Source: Coemansia sp. RSA 487
Lineage: Eukaryota > Kickxellomycota > Kickxellomycetes > Kickxellales > Kickxellaceae
NCBI GenBank assembly: GCA_027577595.1
Contig: JANBRJ010000035.1
Location: 92,247 to 156,246, forward strand
Length of the DNA: 64,000 nucleotides
Direction: 5' to 3'
The translations under genes were made by a program, and so were the position numbers. This document shows, one piece after another, positions 1 through 9,373 of the stretch (the stretch's first letter is position 1; every line of letters starts with the position of its first letter). Below the pieces are notes generated by a model. It made no database searches. It was not told the origin of the DNA and saw nothing but the letters and a program-made list of their open reading frames with translations.

Positions 1-101
1 GCGATCCCAAGCAAAGCAGGCAGTAACTACTCAAGCAGTAATCATTACACAGCAATACAGTCAAATAAAAGAATAAAAACATGCTATCAGCCTAATTTTT
101 A

Positions 102-782
102 CTAGGGATACTTTTCTGGATCAAGGTAAAACAAGTGGCCTTTCTTGTTGACACGTACAACAGCTTCGGTATGCACTAGTGCGTTCATGTAGTCCATGCA
201 CTTGTTGCGCGACAGCCCACCACCAACGTCTCTGAGGAGCTCGTGAACGTACATTCCCTCGCGGTTCATATATAGCTCCTTCAACATCCGCTCAATGATC
301 TCCTTATGAGGGTGGCCCTGGAACCTCGGCGCAAGAAGGTCTGTGATCTTGCGGGTCTGGAAAACGGGCTTTCTTCTTTTCGATCCCGCCTTGATCACCA
401 CACGCTTCTTGTTTTGCTGCTTGTCCATAGACGCCTTTGGCCGCGCAATCCCCGACACTTGCTCATCCATCATCTCCAACTCATGGTCTTTCTCTTTAGC
501 GGAGGGGATTTGTGGCGATGGCGCCGGTGGTGGCGTCGCTGGCCGCCGTGCGAGCTTGTACGAATCGGCATTGGGCGCTTCGGGAAATTCAAAGCATTCG
601 CTATTGAGTCGCAGACCCTGAAGAAACACTGCAAAGTTCTTATTAAACGTCAGAAGATTCTGGTTAATGCTGTCTAGTTCGTGAAGGTTCTTTGCTAGGC
701 TGCTGAAATTCCGCTGCAGTTCAAACAGATTGTCTTCAAAACTCTGGCTGTTTGGGTAAATGCTCAGCCTTCGTGTCGACAT
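102..782 (-). CDS. DAM1: DASH complex subunit Dam1 with C-terminal winged-helix-like extension
   Basis: Predicted 226-residue kinetochore protein. Residues 17-70 carry the Dam1 family core: a heptad-like run (ELQRNFSSLAKNLHELDSIN) followed by FAVFLQGL and the conserved CFEFPEAP. By family knowledge this subunit helps form the DASH ring that couples kinetochores to spindle microtubules. Residues 82-150 are proline-, lysine- and arginine-rich and probably disordered. Residues 157-221 look like a separate folded unit: helix (HKEIIERMLKELYMN), turn, helix (MYVHELLRDV), helix (SRNKCMDYMNALV), then a beta wing (VVRVNKKGHLFYL), the pattern of a winged helix. The start is the ATG at 782; the open frame extends nine codons upstream without an ATG. 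The Dam1 assignment is firm; the fold of the tail is inferred by eye. Confidence 0.85.
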   Translation of the reverse strand: MSTRRLSIYPNSQSFEDNLFELQRNFSSLAKNLHELDSINQNLLTFNKNFAVFLQGLRLNSECFEFPEAPNADSYKLARRPATPPPAPSPQIPSAKEKDHELEMMDEQVSGIARPKASMDKQQNKKRVVIKAGSKRRKPVFQTRKITDLLAPRFQGHPHKEIIERMLKELYMNREGMYVHELLRDVGGGLSRNKCMDYMNALVHTEAVVRVNKKGHLFYLDPEKYP

Positions 783-1078
783 TTTCGCTGTTTCGATATA
801 GTATTCCACAATTACGACTATTTGTATTTAGTATAATAAGTGCAATGTGAAAAGAATGAAAAGACAAAACAAGTTTGTTTACTTTAGCGGGCCATTTTTG
901 TAGTGCTGCCCTTGCTAATCAAATTCAAACACCCATCGATCAGATTATCTCTAAAGGTGCACTTTTTCCCTGACATCTAGTTAGTGATCGCTGGTTTCGG
1001 TATAGAGCTCTTGGCTATTTAATGTTAAATATTTCGTGCTTCTCAAGAATATTAGGCCAAGTTGGCCATTCAAAATTG

Positions 1079-2746
1079 CTAAAAGAGTTTAACATCGCTC
1101 ATGCGCTCTCTGTATCTGCGTAGAGGTGTATTATTAAGTAGGGCATTAATACGCTCATAATACGAGCCCCTACACGATCCTCCCACTACAACGTTGAAAA
1201 GCCTTGAGCAGCCTGCGACAAGCATCATTAGCACCACTGTGACATCTTCAATAGAAGTATCTCCCCCGCCAAAGAATTCAAAGTGCTTCAATCTGTCGTT
1301 CAGGACATGACTGCATGAATCTGGTTTGTTTATAAATTCGTCAAGCACTGATAGTTCTTCGCTATCTGGTTTCTCGAACATTTGGAATTGAAATATCTCT
1401 AGGGTAGGCAAAAGTTTGACAACTTTGACAACATCCAATAGGTGAAATCGCGTTAGCTGAAGATAGATCCTGCGGATGGCCAGAGTAGTCGAGTGCTTGC
1501 CAATGGCAGTAACCAGTTCACGGGAGCCAAAACTAGACAAATGTAATTCCAAATTTGATATTACTGGTGAGGAAATTCGAAACAAGATATTCAAAAACTC
1601 CATATTGTCAAATTCCGAGCCAGATAGACCAGTTAAACCACCAAAGGCTTTTATGGAGCGCAGACTTCTAAATAATCCTTGTTCGACTGCTCTATACCTG
1701 TTGAATGCGCAGAACATATTCATAAATGACATTTCCAATACTTCCAGTGTGTTGCAAGATCCCCTAAACAAAATATCGCTGTTGAAATAGGAATGGCATT
1801 TCCATGTCAACTGTGTGAGCACAGGAAATGGATCGACCGAATCGTTTATATCTATTACGACAATACCAGATTCTGTATTATGTGATGCAGTGTAAAGATA
1901 TCTCAATCGTGGGTATGTAACGATATCACCATTATCTTTTTGTACCAAACGACATAGCTCATTCTTGTATTTGAATACCATGATGAGCGAGGTCAACAGC
2001 GAGGCGTGTGTATAAGCTAACTGCAGCAACTCCGATCCACACCTGTGGAGGTCGCAATAAAGACTGGTTAGTTTGAATTCTGGATGCCCTAGTAAGTGCT
2101 TCGAGAGGTATTGATCAAATGAATACCCATCGTAATCGTCAAGAGCAACCGAAAGAAGTTGGTAAATACCAGAACCTAGATCTTCAAAGATTGGATTATC
2201 TGCCAAACGTATTGTATAATAACCTAACTGTAGCGTACTGATGTTTGGGAGCGAGTGTTCAGTGCATTTGGCAATTTTTCCTATGCCTGGGAAGTCTAAC
2301 CTACGAACTGCAGCTTCATCTCGCCCACTCCGACTGTTTGCCATTATACCCAAGGTATGTGCCTTGGGAAATACAACCGCACTTCCCAACACTGTATCAA
2401 GATCAGCAAGGATACTGTCAGAGAATATGCCTTCTCTGGTGGGTAATAAAAGATTCACATGCTTGACTTGGCTATATGCATTCTGGTCATGTCGAGGTCT
2501 AATTCTGCCAGGAAGACGGGGAAACAAGAGGCAGGCTTTTTTGTTTGAAATAAAGTTCAGACTTGCTTGGGAATAGAAATACACAAACAAAATATGATGC
2601 CATTGCTGACAAGTTCCATACAGAGCCCAGAATGTATCTTTCCTCGGGTCGCTGTTGTCTTCTGAACAGCCATAATTGAGTACAAAATGAGCAATTCTTT
2701 TTGTGACAGTAGAAGGAAGTGCTTGGAAAGGAGAGCGAGAAAGCAT
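1079..2746 (-). CDS. F-box/leucine-rich-repeat-like protein, lineage-specific family
   Basis: Intact 555-residue frame with an ATG start and no intron. The N-terminus (residues 8-60) reads like a degenerate F-box: a leucine-proline start (LPSTVTKRIAHFVLNYG), then a WALYGTCQQWHHILFVYFYS helix pair. The rest shows irregular hydrophobic strands spaced like leucine-rich repeats (for example LEVLEMSFMNMF, ISNLELHLSSFG, IRRIYLQLTRFHLL). This shape is typical of large fungal families of F-box-like proteins of unknown target; SCF adaptor function is inferred only. It is divergent to the glyoxalase II gene, with 321 bp between the start codons. No transmembrane segment or signal peptide is seen. Confidence 0.6.
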   Translation of the reverse strand: MLSRSPFQALPSTVTKRIAHFVLNYGCSEDNSDPRKDTFWALYGTCQQWHHILFVYFYSQASLNFISNKKACLLFPRLPGRIRPRHDQNAYSQVKHVNLLLPTREGIFSDSILADLDTVLGSAVVFPKAHTLGIMANSRSGRDEAAVRRLDFPGIGKIAKCTEHSLPNISTLQLGYYTIRLADNPIFEDLGSGIYQLLSVALDDYDGYSFDQYLSKHLLGHPEFKLTSLYCDLHRCGSELLQLAYTHASLLTSLIMVFKYKNELCRLVQKDNGDIVTYPRLRYLYTASHNTESGIVVIDINDSVDPFPVLTQLTWKCHSYFNSDILFRGSCNTLEVLEMSFMNMFCAFNRYRAVEQGLFRSLRSIKAFGGLTGLSGSEFDNMEFLNILFRISSPVISNLELHLSSFGSRELVTAIGKHSTTLAIRRIYLQLTRFHLLDVVKVVKLLPTLEIFQFQMFEKPDSEELSVLDEFINKPDSCSHVLNDRLKHFEFFGGGDTSIEDVTVVLMMLVAGCSRLFNVVVGGSCRGSYYERINALLNNTPLRRYRERMSDVKLF

Positions 2747-3067
2747 TTTAGACCAGATTAGAAAAATAGGCGTCCAAAATGAAGGACAGAATTATGTGTT
2801 TTTCATCGAAAACAAAGAAACAAAGCGGGTCAGTTGAGTAGTGGTTCAGTTTCCTTTTTAAAAACTTGGGAGTTTCCTCCATGTATTATAGTGCTACCCA
2901 TCAACATAAACTTGCAAAAAAACCCTTATCCTGAAATATTATCTATCCTTGGAAACACTCATTTGTCATCAATAACATCGTTCGTTCGCTTTCTTTTCTT
3001 TCTTCAGCTCTCTTTCTCTTTTTGGCTGAATAAAAATTATACTTATTCTTAGCACAACAGCAGGCGA
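2747..3067. promoter_or_regulatory. Shared divergent promoter, F-box-like gene / glyoxalase II
   Basis: This 321-bp AT-rich spacer separates two start codons in head-to-head orientation. The part next to the glyoxalase gene (2985-3030) is a CT-rich tract followed by a TAAAAATTATACTTATT stretch, a plausible core promoter on the + strand. No coding potential is seen in it. Confidence 0.5.
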
Positions 3068-3928
3068 ATGAACCTGGCAGCTATCCAAAGCACTTGCAAC
3101 ACATCGAAGCGACTGTTATTACCACGTTTCTTCTTGCCGTCGATAACCCGAAAGTTTTCAAGCAATTTGATCAGAAAAATGAAAGTGATTCCAGTTCCGT
3201 GCCTTTCTGACAACTACGCGTATGTTCTAGTCGATGAGAAAGCTGGATATGTATCTGTAATTGATCCGGTAGAACCGTCAAAGGTGATTCCGGTGGTGGA
3301 GAGCACAAACTTGGAGTTGAAAAGCATCCTCACCACACACCACCACGCAGACCACTCGGGAGGCAACAATGGGATGCTAAAGGCCTTTCCCGGACTCACG
3401 GTATATGGCGGCGACAGAGCCAGAATCCCGGGACTTACAAAGCAATTGAATGACGGAGATGAGTTCAAGCTGGGCAGTCTGAGCATCCGTGCCATACAGA
3501 CATTTGGCCACACAACCAGCAGCATCTGCTACTACATTCAAGATAGCGATGACAAGGTGGTGTTTTCCGGTGACACGCTGTTTGTAGGCGGGTGTGGAAG
3601 ACTGTTTGAAGGCACGCCCCAGGACATGCACACGTCGCTGAACAAAAAGCTTGCGGCGCTGCCCAAAGATACCAAAGTGTACGCTGGCCATGAATATACC
3701 AGGAATAACCTCAGGTTTGCGCTGACGGTGGAGCCTAACAACAAGACACTGAAGGAGAAGGCGCAGCGGTGCGAAGCTGCGCAGTGCACTATGCCCAGCA
3801 CAATCGGAGAGGAGCTTGCCACAAACCCTTTTATGCGCGTGGACCAGCCAGACATCCAGAAGGCTACTGGTGCAACCGATCCCGTAGAGGTTCTTGCTGT
3901 TGTTCGCCGTATGAAAGATAATTTTTAA
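3068..3928 (+). CDS. GLO2: Hydroxyacylglutathione hydrolase (glyoxalase II), probably dual-targeted
   Basis: A 286-residue metallo-beta-lactamase-fold enzyme that hydrolyses S-lactoylglutathione to lactate and glutathione in methylglyoxal detoxification. The metal-binding THxHxDH motif is at residues 90-96 (THHHADH). GHTTSSICYY, FSGDTLFVGGCGRLFEGT and YAGHEYTRNNL supply the remaining ligands and the glyoxalase II signature. The first 37 residues are basic, hydroxylated and non-acidic (KRLLLPRFFLPSITRKFSS), typical of a mitochondrial presequence. A second in-frame ATG at 3179 begins exactly where cytosolic glyoxalase II proteins start (MKVIPVPCLSDNYAYVL). The first ATG has C at -3 and the second has A at -3, so leaky scanning could yield both forms. 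Convergent with the mitochondrial SSB gene, 138 bp apart. Confidence 0.95.
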   Translation: MNLAAIQSTCNTSKRLLLPRFFLPSITRKFSSNLIRKMKVIPVPCLSDNYAYVLVDEKAGYVSVIDPVEPSKVIPVVESTNLELKSILTTHHHADHSGGNNGMLKAFPGLTVYGGDRARIPGLTKQLNDGDEFKLGSLSIRAIQTFGHTTSSICYYIQDSDDKVVFSGDTLFVGGCGRLFEGTPQDMHTSLNKKLAALPKDTKVYAGHEYTRNNLRFALTVEPNNKTLKEKAQRCEAAQCTMPSTIGEELATNPFMRVDQPDIQKATGATDPVEVLAVVRRMKDNF

Positions 3929-4066
3929 GCCACGCATACTTGTTTTGGGGGAGGGGTTATAAGAGTATATTTAGCCTGTCTAGAAAACACCCTCTAGTTG
4001 CTTTCTTTTCATAGTCGGGTTTTAACAAGGGAGGCTAACGAGACGAAACAAAAATATTGGCTCCAT

Positions 4067-4815
4067 TTAAGAGTTCTCGGTGTTGATCTCAGCAGTATGA
4101 TCTTCATCTTGGCCCTCCTCATCGGTCTTGCGTTTAGGGAATGAAAGAACTTGGAAGCTAGAACCATTGATCTCGCTGCCATTGACTTCAACGCCGTCCT
4201 TGTTGGTGAAAGTGTAGTAGCGAATAGAGCCCTCAACTTGGACAACTGCGCCCTTCTGGATAATGCGCATAGCTCTTTCTGCAAGCGTGGAACCCAGCGC
4301 AATCCTATGCCACGAGGTTTGCTCCAGAGTATTGCCTTCCTTGTCTTTGTACCTGTTGGATGTTGCCAAAGGGAAGGTGGCCCGCATTTTCCCGTTCTTT
4401 GTCTCAAATTCTTTAACGTCGGAACCAACGTTGCCGATAAGGATCGCTTTGTTCATAAATATTTCTACAATATGGATCAATGCATTGGTGTATCGAGCGT
4501 TAGTAAGTAAAAGGGCGAGTTTCTTATAACATACTGAATAGAGTTGTGTATTTTGTCAACTTTCTTGTGTTTGCTTGTTTACAACTGTTGTGCTTGATAC
4601 TTACGAACTCCACGTTTCTGGTTCATCATAGGACCAGCAGTCAAGCCCTATAGAGCATAATAAAAATAAGTACCAGAAATAAGATATTAGTTGTGCTGTA
4701 AACGTAATTGCCAAAATAATAATAATAATAATAATAATAAATATTAGTTCCTTGCTGAAATTCACCAGATTCTTACAGTTGGCTTGGAGACACAAGCAAG
4801 AGCGGAGCGGAACAT
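4067..4815 (-). CDS. RIM1: Mitochondrial single-stranded DNA-binding protein, three exons
   Basis: OB-fold SSB of the bacterial/mitochondrial type (NKAILIGNVGSDV, TSWHRIALGSTLAERA, GAVVQVEGSIRYY) that coats ssDNA during mtDNA replication. The OB-fold part lies in exon 3 (4067-4464). Two short upstream exons complete the protein. Exon 1 (4777-4815, 13 codons, MFRSALACVSKPT) begins with an ATG and is followed by a GTAAGA donor. Exon 2 (4605-4647) lies between a TATAG acceptor and a GTAAGTATC donor. Intron 2 (4465-4604) has a perfect TACTAAC branch sequence (complement of 4499-4505) and a TTGTAG acceptor. The phases join exactly to give 159 residues with a basic, acid-free mitochondrial presequence at the N-terminus. 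Exon 3 contains its own ATG, but that product would lack targeting. Exon joining is by eye and lacks cDNA support. Confidence 0.85.
4714..4741. repeat. (AAT)n microsatellite in SSB intron 1
   Basis: About nine AAT/TAA units in a row inside intron 1 of the mitochondrial SSB gene (intron 4648-4776). Probably polymorphic; it is non-coding. Confidence 0.9.
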
Positions 4816-5240
4816 TGCTTTTTGATAAAGGGAAATTGCGCACGAAACTAAAAACAGAAAGTGAAAGAAATTGTTTATATAATTTAAAAAACACAAATGA
4901 AAGAAACAAAAGAGGAAGCAGCTTGTTTGAAAAGAGTCAAAAAGGGGTTGATTCAATTTTTGTTTATATTTGCATAATTTTTTGCTTGGTTGCTTAATAA
5001 TTTTGGCCGAATTACTGTGGATCAAAATGCCCTTTGTTTGAAATTTTCAAAAGCATAATTTCAGCCAAAAGACCAAACCAGTTGCGGCTATAACGGTAAC
5101 TCGGCTTAATAGAATGTACCGAATGCAGTACGCGTTTAATAACTCTCCCTCAATTCTCAGCTGCCACCATCTCCATGTTGCAGAACAGAAACTGTAACAT
5201 ATCGCTTTTTCATCGCCAAATGTGAACTTTTTATTAAGGG

Positions 5241-5268
5241 GAGGTTGTGTTTATACAAACCTCCCTTA
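5241..5268. repeat. Palindromic TTTATACAAAC element, copy 1
   Basis: The first 20 bases match 47581-47600 at 19 positions (one G/A difference), and the similarity runs on into CTCCCTT versus ACCCCTT. The element is also an imperfect inverted repeat, GGAGGTT at one end and AACCTCC at the other, centred on TTTATA. Upstream bases (5211-5232) resemble a shortened version of the dispersed repeat that precedes the 47581 copy. Confidence 0.55.
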
Positions 5269-7582
5269 CTGTGTTTGGTTTGACGAGTTTTAGATTAGCG
5301 AATAATGAGTATGGTTCATACATAAAGGCAGGGCTGCATATTCCTGGAATTCTGCAAATAGTAAATGTATAAACCATCTTCATGTGTGTTTTTCTTGCGT
5401 ACGTTTATTCTATCTGGTTTTACCGCTTAAACCCTACCATAAAGGATTTAAAAAGTATTATTAATCTTGCCGGTCTTTTCTCCTTTTGTCTTAGGAATAT
5501 CTGCTCCCAGTGAAGTTCCCAGTTCGATTCTTAGACAAAGAATTTTTCTTTTTCTTTTTGAACAGCTAGAAATGATTAAAACGAGATCCGAGTTTAGCAA
5601 CGAATGTCAAGAAACATTATTTTCACAAATAACACCATTGCGACTATGGACAAAAAGCTGATACCAGCACACAACAGACAATATGTGTATTCTACATTTC
5701 TTGCATATACAAAATAATAGAAAAACGACTCAGATAAGTAATGTATAGTTTTTATAAAAATACAACTCAACATTGTCTTCTCGAGCTGATCCAAATAGCT
5801 GTTGACCCAAGCCACCATTACAAAGAAAATGTTTGCTTAAAACATGAAATTTTTCAGCGATTGACATCCATTTTTCTTTCTGTAAGAGAGAAGGCGAGAG
5901 AGAGAGATCTGATTACCTGTAAGCAAATGTTTACACATATCAACAGAACAAGAAATTTCTCTCCTCCCTTTTCTCTAGGTTTACATGTCCTTTTCTATCA
6001 TTTTCTATACACAAAACTCCCAAAATTTAGCTATTTATATCAATTTTCGAACATTTCTATTTACGTCTTCAGTGGATAAAGAAGATATGGGCTATCAAAG
6101 TCCTTCTGAGGGCTGCCCGCTGGAAACTAGAGCAATGAGATGCTTTGGAGCCTTTTTTTGCAATGTAAACTTTATTATAGAACATACCTTTAAGGATGAC
6201 ATTTGCAAATGGTCAATGAAAAAGTATATCCATATGCATGCTGCTGTTTGCCCTGTTTTGTCCGAGTTCTACATTAATTATAAGCCTCACAGTACAGGAA
6301 AGTATTGGCAGAAGAGCCAGCCATTGGACCGTTGTTTGCACCTGTGTACGTTTATGCAGCAGCAGACAGATCCGTAGTTACTATCAAATGGAGGATCCAG
6401 TTCTGCTTATAGACAATTGGGTGGTTGGTATGGGGTGTCGCTACGGATCTATTCGTGGTGTCGGGATGCGGTTGGTGCTAAGGCAATTCGAGTTTGAAGT
6501 TTATCTGCTTGAAAAAATTCGCACTTTGGAGCTGTCCGTCATGCCACAGTGTGCTCGAAAAATCCGAGAAAATAAAGAACCCACGGCAGTTTGGAAGCGC
6601 AGGGAAGAAAAAGCGCAAGGCTTTATGTCATGGCTTGCTTGGATTTGTGAGCGCAGAATGTATGGAGGCTGTAACGGAGGTGACGAACAAAAACAGGAGG
6701 GAAGGAAGGAGTGGCGCAGCGCAATACGATCCCGCTCGGATTGCCACAGCCAGATGCTGGAATCGCGGCATTTCCGCCACCATCAACTTCCGCTATATCG
6801 TCGACTGGCAACTTGAGCACGGAAAAGTCCCCGAACCGTTCAGATGCTCCACTGCTTCTGCTTCTGCCGCAGAGTCTCAACATACTTACCAAGCTCGGAG
6901 CCGCACGAGACACGCAGTCGCCACAGCTGAAAGCCCGGATACCAAGCGTCAGAGTATCTGCTACCTATATGGATAGGTGCGAATTGCGGCTTAGCTATTG
7001 CTTCATCGATATGTACGACAGGGAGAGCTATTCCTAACTGTATGTGTCTTACCCATCATCTGGTTGTTATCGCACCCTCCACATCGGCGTGTGGGTACTT
7101 GCGCTGTCATTAGGCGGCGGTAAAGTGGTGGCATCTAAGAAACTTGGGCTCTAGTTCAGTATTCTGTTGTTGTTTGTTGGATTTATTGCGGTTGCTACAA
7201 GATGATGCTTGCCGTTATTGCTGTTGTTTGTTTGTGTGCTCCTGATGAACTATGTTTTTTTTACGAACATTCATCAGTTTCTTTTTCCTCTTGCTTTTCC
7301 CGCATTTTGTATTGGCGGCTGCAAGCGACAATTTATTTCACAAACCCGTGACAATGGATCGGCCTTGCATACAACATTCACAAGCATGACACCTCCTTTC
7401 TCCCAAGTAGCGTAGGACTTATCCGTATTTTTGGGTTCAAGGTTAAGCCTCATTTAAACAAGATAAGCATTTGGATGAATGTAGCATTATTCTCTGGTAG
7501 CCATCCTTTCAAGTTGGTTCCCACGACAATTTGGAAGAAAAGATGCTTCCAAGCAGACAAATAAGTGGTTTTGGATGCTTGG

Positions 7583-7590
7583 TATATAAA
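7583..7590 (+). promoter_or_regulatory. TATA box of the BAHD-like gene
   Basis: TATATAAA lies 83 bp upstream of the ATG at 7673, in a canonical core-promoter position, with a short leader between. Confidence 0.6.
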
Positions 7591-7672
7591 AGAGCTGGGA
7601 ATTCTTTGCATTCATATTTCGCCAGTTCAGCGTATTTACCTCATTCTATTTTCTCTCACATATCTTTGAACA

Positions 7673-9175
7673 ATGGACGAGCTAACCAAGAATATCAAAT
7701 CAAAGGTGTATTATCTGGATGAGGTTGACAGCACCTCGTCGATCACCACGATACCAATGCACTTCTGGTATGAAAACGCATCCGGTGTGGCTGCTGACAA
7801 GTTCCTGCCGCCCGAGATTATCAAAGCATCGCTTTTCAAGACACTCGAGGAGTTTCCGATCCTGGTGGGTCATTTAAAATCCGATGCCGACTGGAAGACA
7901 TATGTTGACGTGGATAGGGACAACCTGAACACGCCTGAATACAGCGACTCTTACTGCGATGTCCACTTCCAGGAAATAAAGGACTCTGGATTCGACACCA
8001 AGATGCTTCCCAGCACCTTTATCGACGCGCGAGTCATTCCTGTCCCGCCCACACTCACTGGAAGCAGTATTAAGCTGATAAGAGCGCATGTATTCCGTTT
8101 CAAGGAGAACAGCGGTGCCGTCATATTTATCATGGCAGCGCACAACATCTTCAACGGCCTAGGATTCCATTGCTTCGTCGCTCGTTGGGCGGAAATAAGC
8201 AGATGGATGCATGACGCCGCCACCAATGCTGCTGCTGTGCTGCCTACCCGCAGATTTGTTCATGATCGCTCAATCATTAAAGACATCAGGTCAAGCGAAA
8301 CGGACGCGCTCGAAAGCTCTCTGCGTAACGTCATGTTGGCAAGCGACCCGATGGCAAAGATCCTGGGCTGGTTCTCGCCAAATATGCGCGCAATGTTGTT
8401 AAAACACACTGGCGTAACAACCGAATTTATCAACTGTTCGTTCCATATACCCACAGACGTCATTGACACGCTCCAGAAGGATGCACAGGAGTTTGCGCCG
8501 CCAGATGTCCCCCGGTACACGAAAAACGACATCCTTGTTTCGCTCATCACCATAGCGATTGCACAAAGCACAGCATGGGACGAACACGAAGGTAAGCACC
8601 CGCTAGTAAGCGTGCTCAACCGCCTGTTTTTTGGCAAGTTCCTTAGCGAGCCAACAGAGTTCACCACATCGTTGCCTATGGACATGCGTTCGCATATCAA
8701 GTGCCTCAAAGGTGTTGCATACACAGGAAATACCACGTTCCAGAAAGGATTCACTACGTCGCACGAGCTTTTAAATATGCAGCCGTCAGCCCAGCTGGTT
8801 GCAGAACTCGCTACCAGGACGCATCGTGTGGTAGCAAGCATCAACGAAAGGGCTTCGCATCAGTACTTTGGTCTGCTCAACCGCCAGCCGTACGGCCATT
8901 TGCAGTACCTGTTGCATCAAGTTAAACTCCGCCATATGGCGTACATCGCCAATAATACACGGTCGGCTTTCCATACTGTTGATTTTGGCGCTGGAACTCC
9001 AGCATTGGTACGCCCACCGTCCCATGGATTCCCTAACTTGGTCATTGTGCTACCGGGTCATCCGGATGTTGGTGGATACGAAGCGTCGTTTACGCTTTGT
9101 CGTGAGGTGGCTGAACGAATCATCAAGCACAAGTATTGGATGAGCTTTGTTGACAAGTACGACTTTGATGTTTAG
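7673..9175 (+). CDS. BAHD/transferase-family acyltransferase-like protein with altered catalytic motifs
   Basis: Intact 500-residue, intronless protein. Overall layout matches the transferase family (BAHD acyltransferases and fungal trichothecene 3-O-acetyltransferase relatives): an N-terminal half starting VYYLDEVDST..TTIPMHFWYEN with LFKTLEEFPILVGHL, the central active-site segment, and a C-terminal half ending near a DFGxG motif. These enzymes move acyl groups from acyl-CoA to alcohols or amines. The active-site HxxxD is read here as H157-N-I-F-N161, followed by G, so the aspartate is replaced. DFGWG is read as DFGAG (437-441). The histidine is kept, so activity is possible but uncertain. 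No signal peptide is seen. The substrate is unknown. Confidence 0.75.
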   Translation: MDELTKNIKSKVYYLDEVDSTSSITTIPMHFWYENASGVAADKFLPPEIIKASLFKTLEEFPILVGHLKSDADWKTYVDVDRDNLNTPEYSDSYCDVHFQEIKDSGFDTKMLPSTFIDARVIPVPPTLTGSSIKLIRAHVFRFKENSGAVIFIMAAHNIFNGLGFHCFVARWAEISRWMHDAATNAAAVLPTRRFVHDRSIIKDIRSSETDALESSLRNVMLASDPMAKILGWFSPNMRAMLLKHTGVTTEFINCSFHIPTDVIDTLQKDAQEFAPPDVPRYTKNDILVSLITIAIAQSTAWDEHEGKHPLVSVLNRLFFGKFLSEPTEFTTSLPMDMRSHIKCLKGVAYTGNTTFQKGFTTSHELLNMQPSAQLVAELATRTHRVVASINERASHQYFGLLNRQPYGHLQYLLHQVKLRHMAYIANNTRSAFHTVDFGAGTPALVRPPSHGFPNLVIVLPGHPDVGGYEASFTLCREVAERIIKHKYWMSFVDKYDFDV

Positions 9176-9373
9176 CAGTTTTAAAATTCCTTAAAGTTTG
9201 TCGTTTTTTCCTACTCGATCATATGCCTATCCCAAAAGCCCGTGTCATACCATGTTTACGGCTAAATATATTTTCACCTACTTTGCGTACTGGCCACCTG
9301 AGAAAATTCTGCTCTTCCTTTGGGTTTCTTTTAAAGTTCTGGATTTCTAATAACATCTTTTTTCCGGGCAGAA

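Larger units (their letters stand above)
4816..7672. other. AT-rich gene-poor region with possible relics
   Basis: 2.86 kb without a convincing intact gene. 4816-6380 is AT-rich with many stops in all frames. 5241-5268 holds an imperfect palindrome shared with 47581 (separate entry). 6380-7040 is richer in GC and has several overlapping open frames on both strands (up to 192 codons at 6238-6816 without a recognisable domain); no ATG-to-stop model is convincing. A frame at 6684-7037 ends in a protein-like stretch (KARIPSVRVSATYMDRCELR) but opens right after a stop and has no ATG. 7040-7580 is AT/CT-rich upstream sequence of the BAHD-like gene. Confidence 0.5.

Noticed and set aside
5511-5535. 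tRNA gene suggested by a GTTCGATTC B-box-like sequence
   Set aside because: No A-box at the right distance and no acceptor stem or cloverleaf can be drawn.
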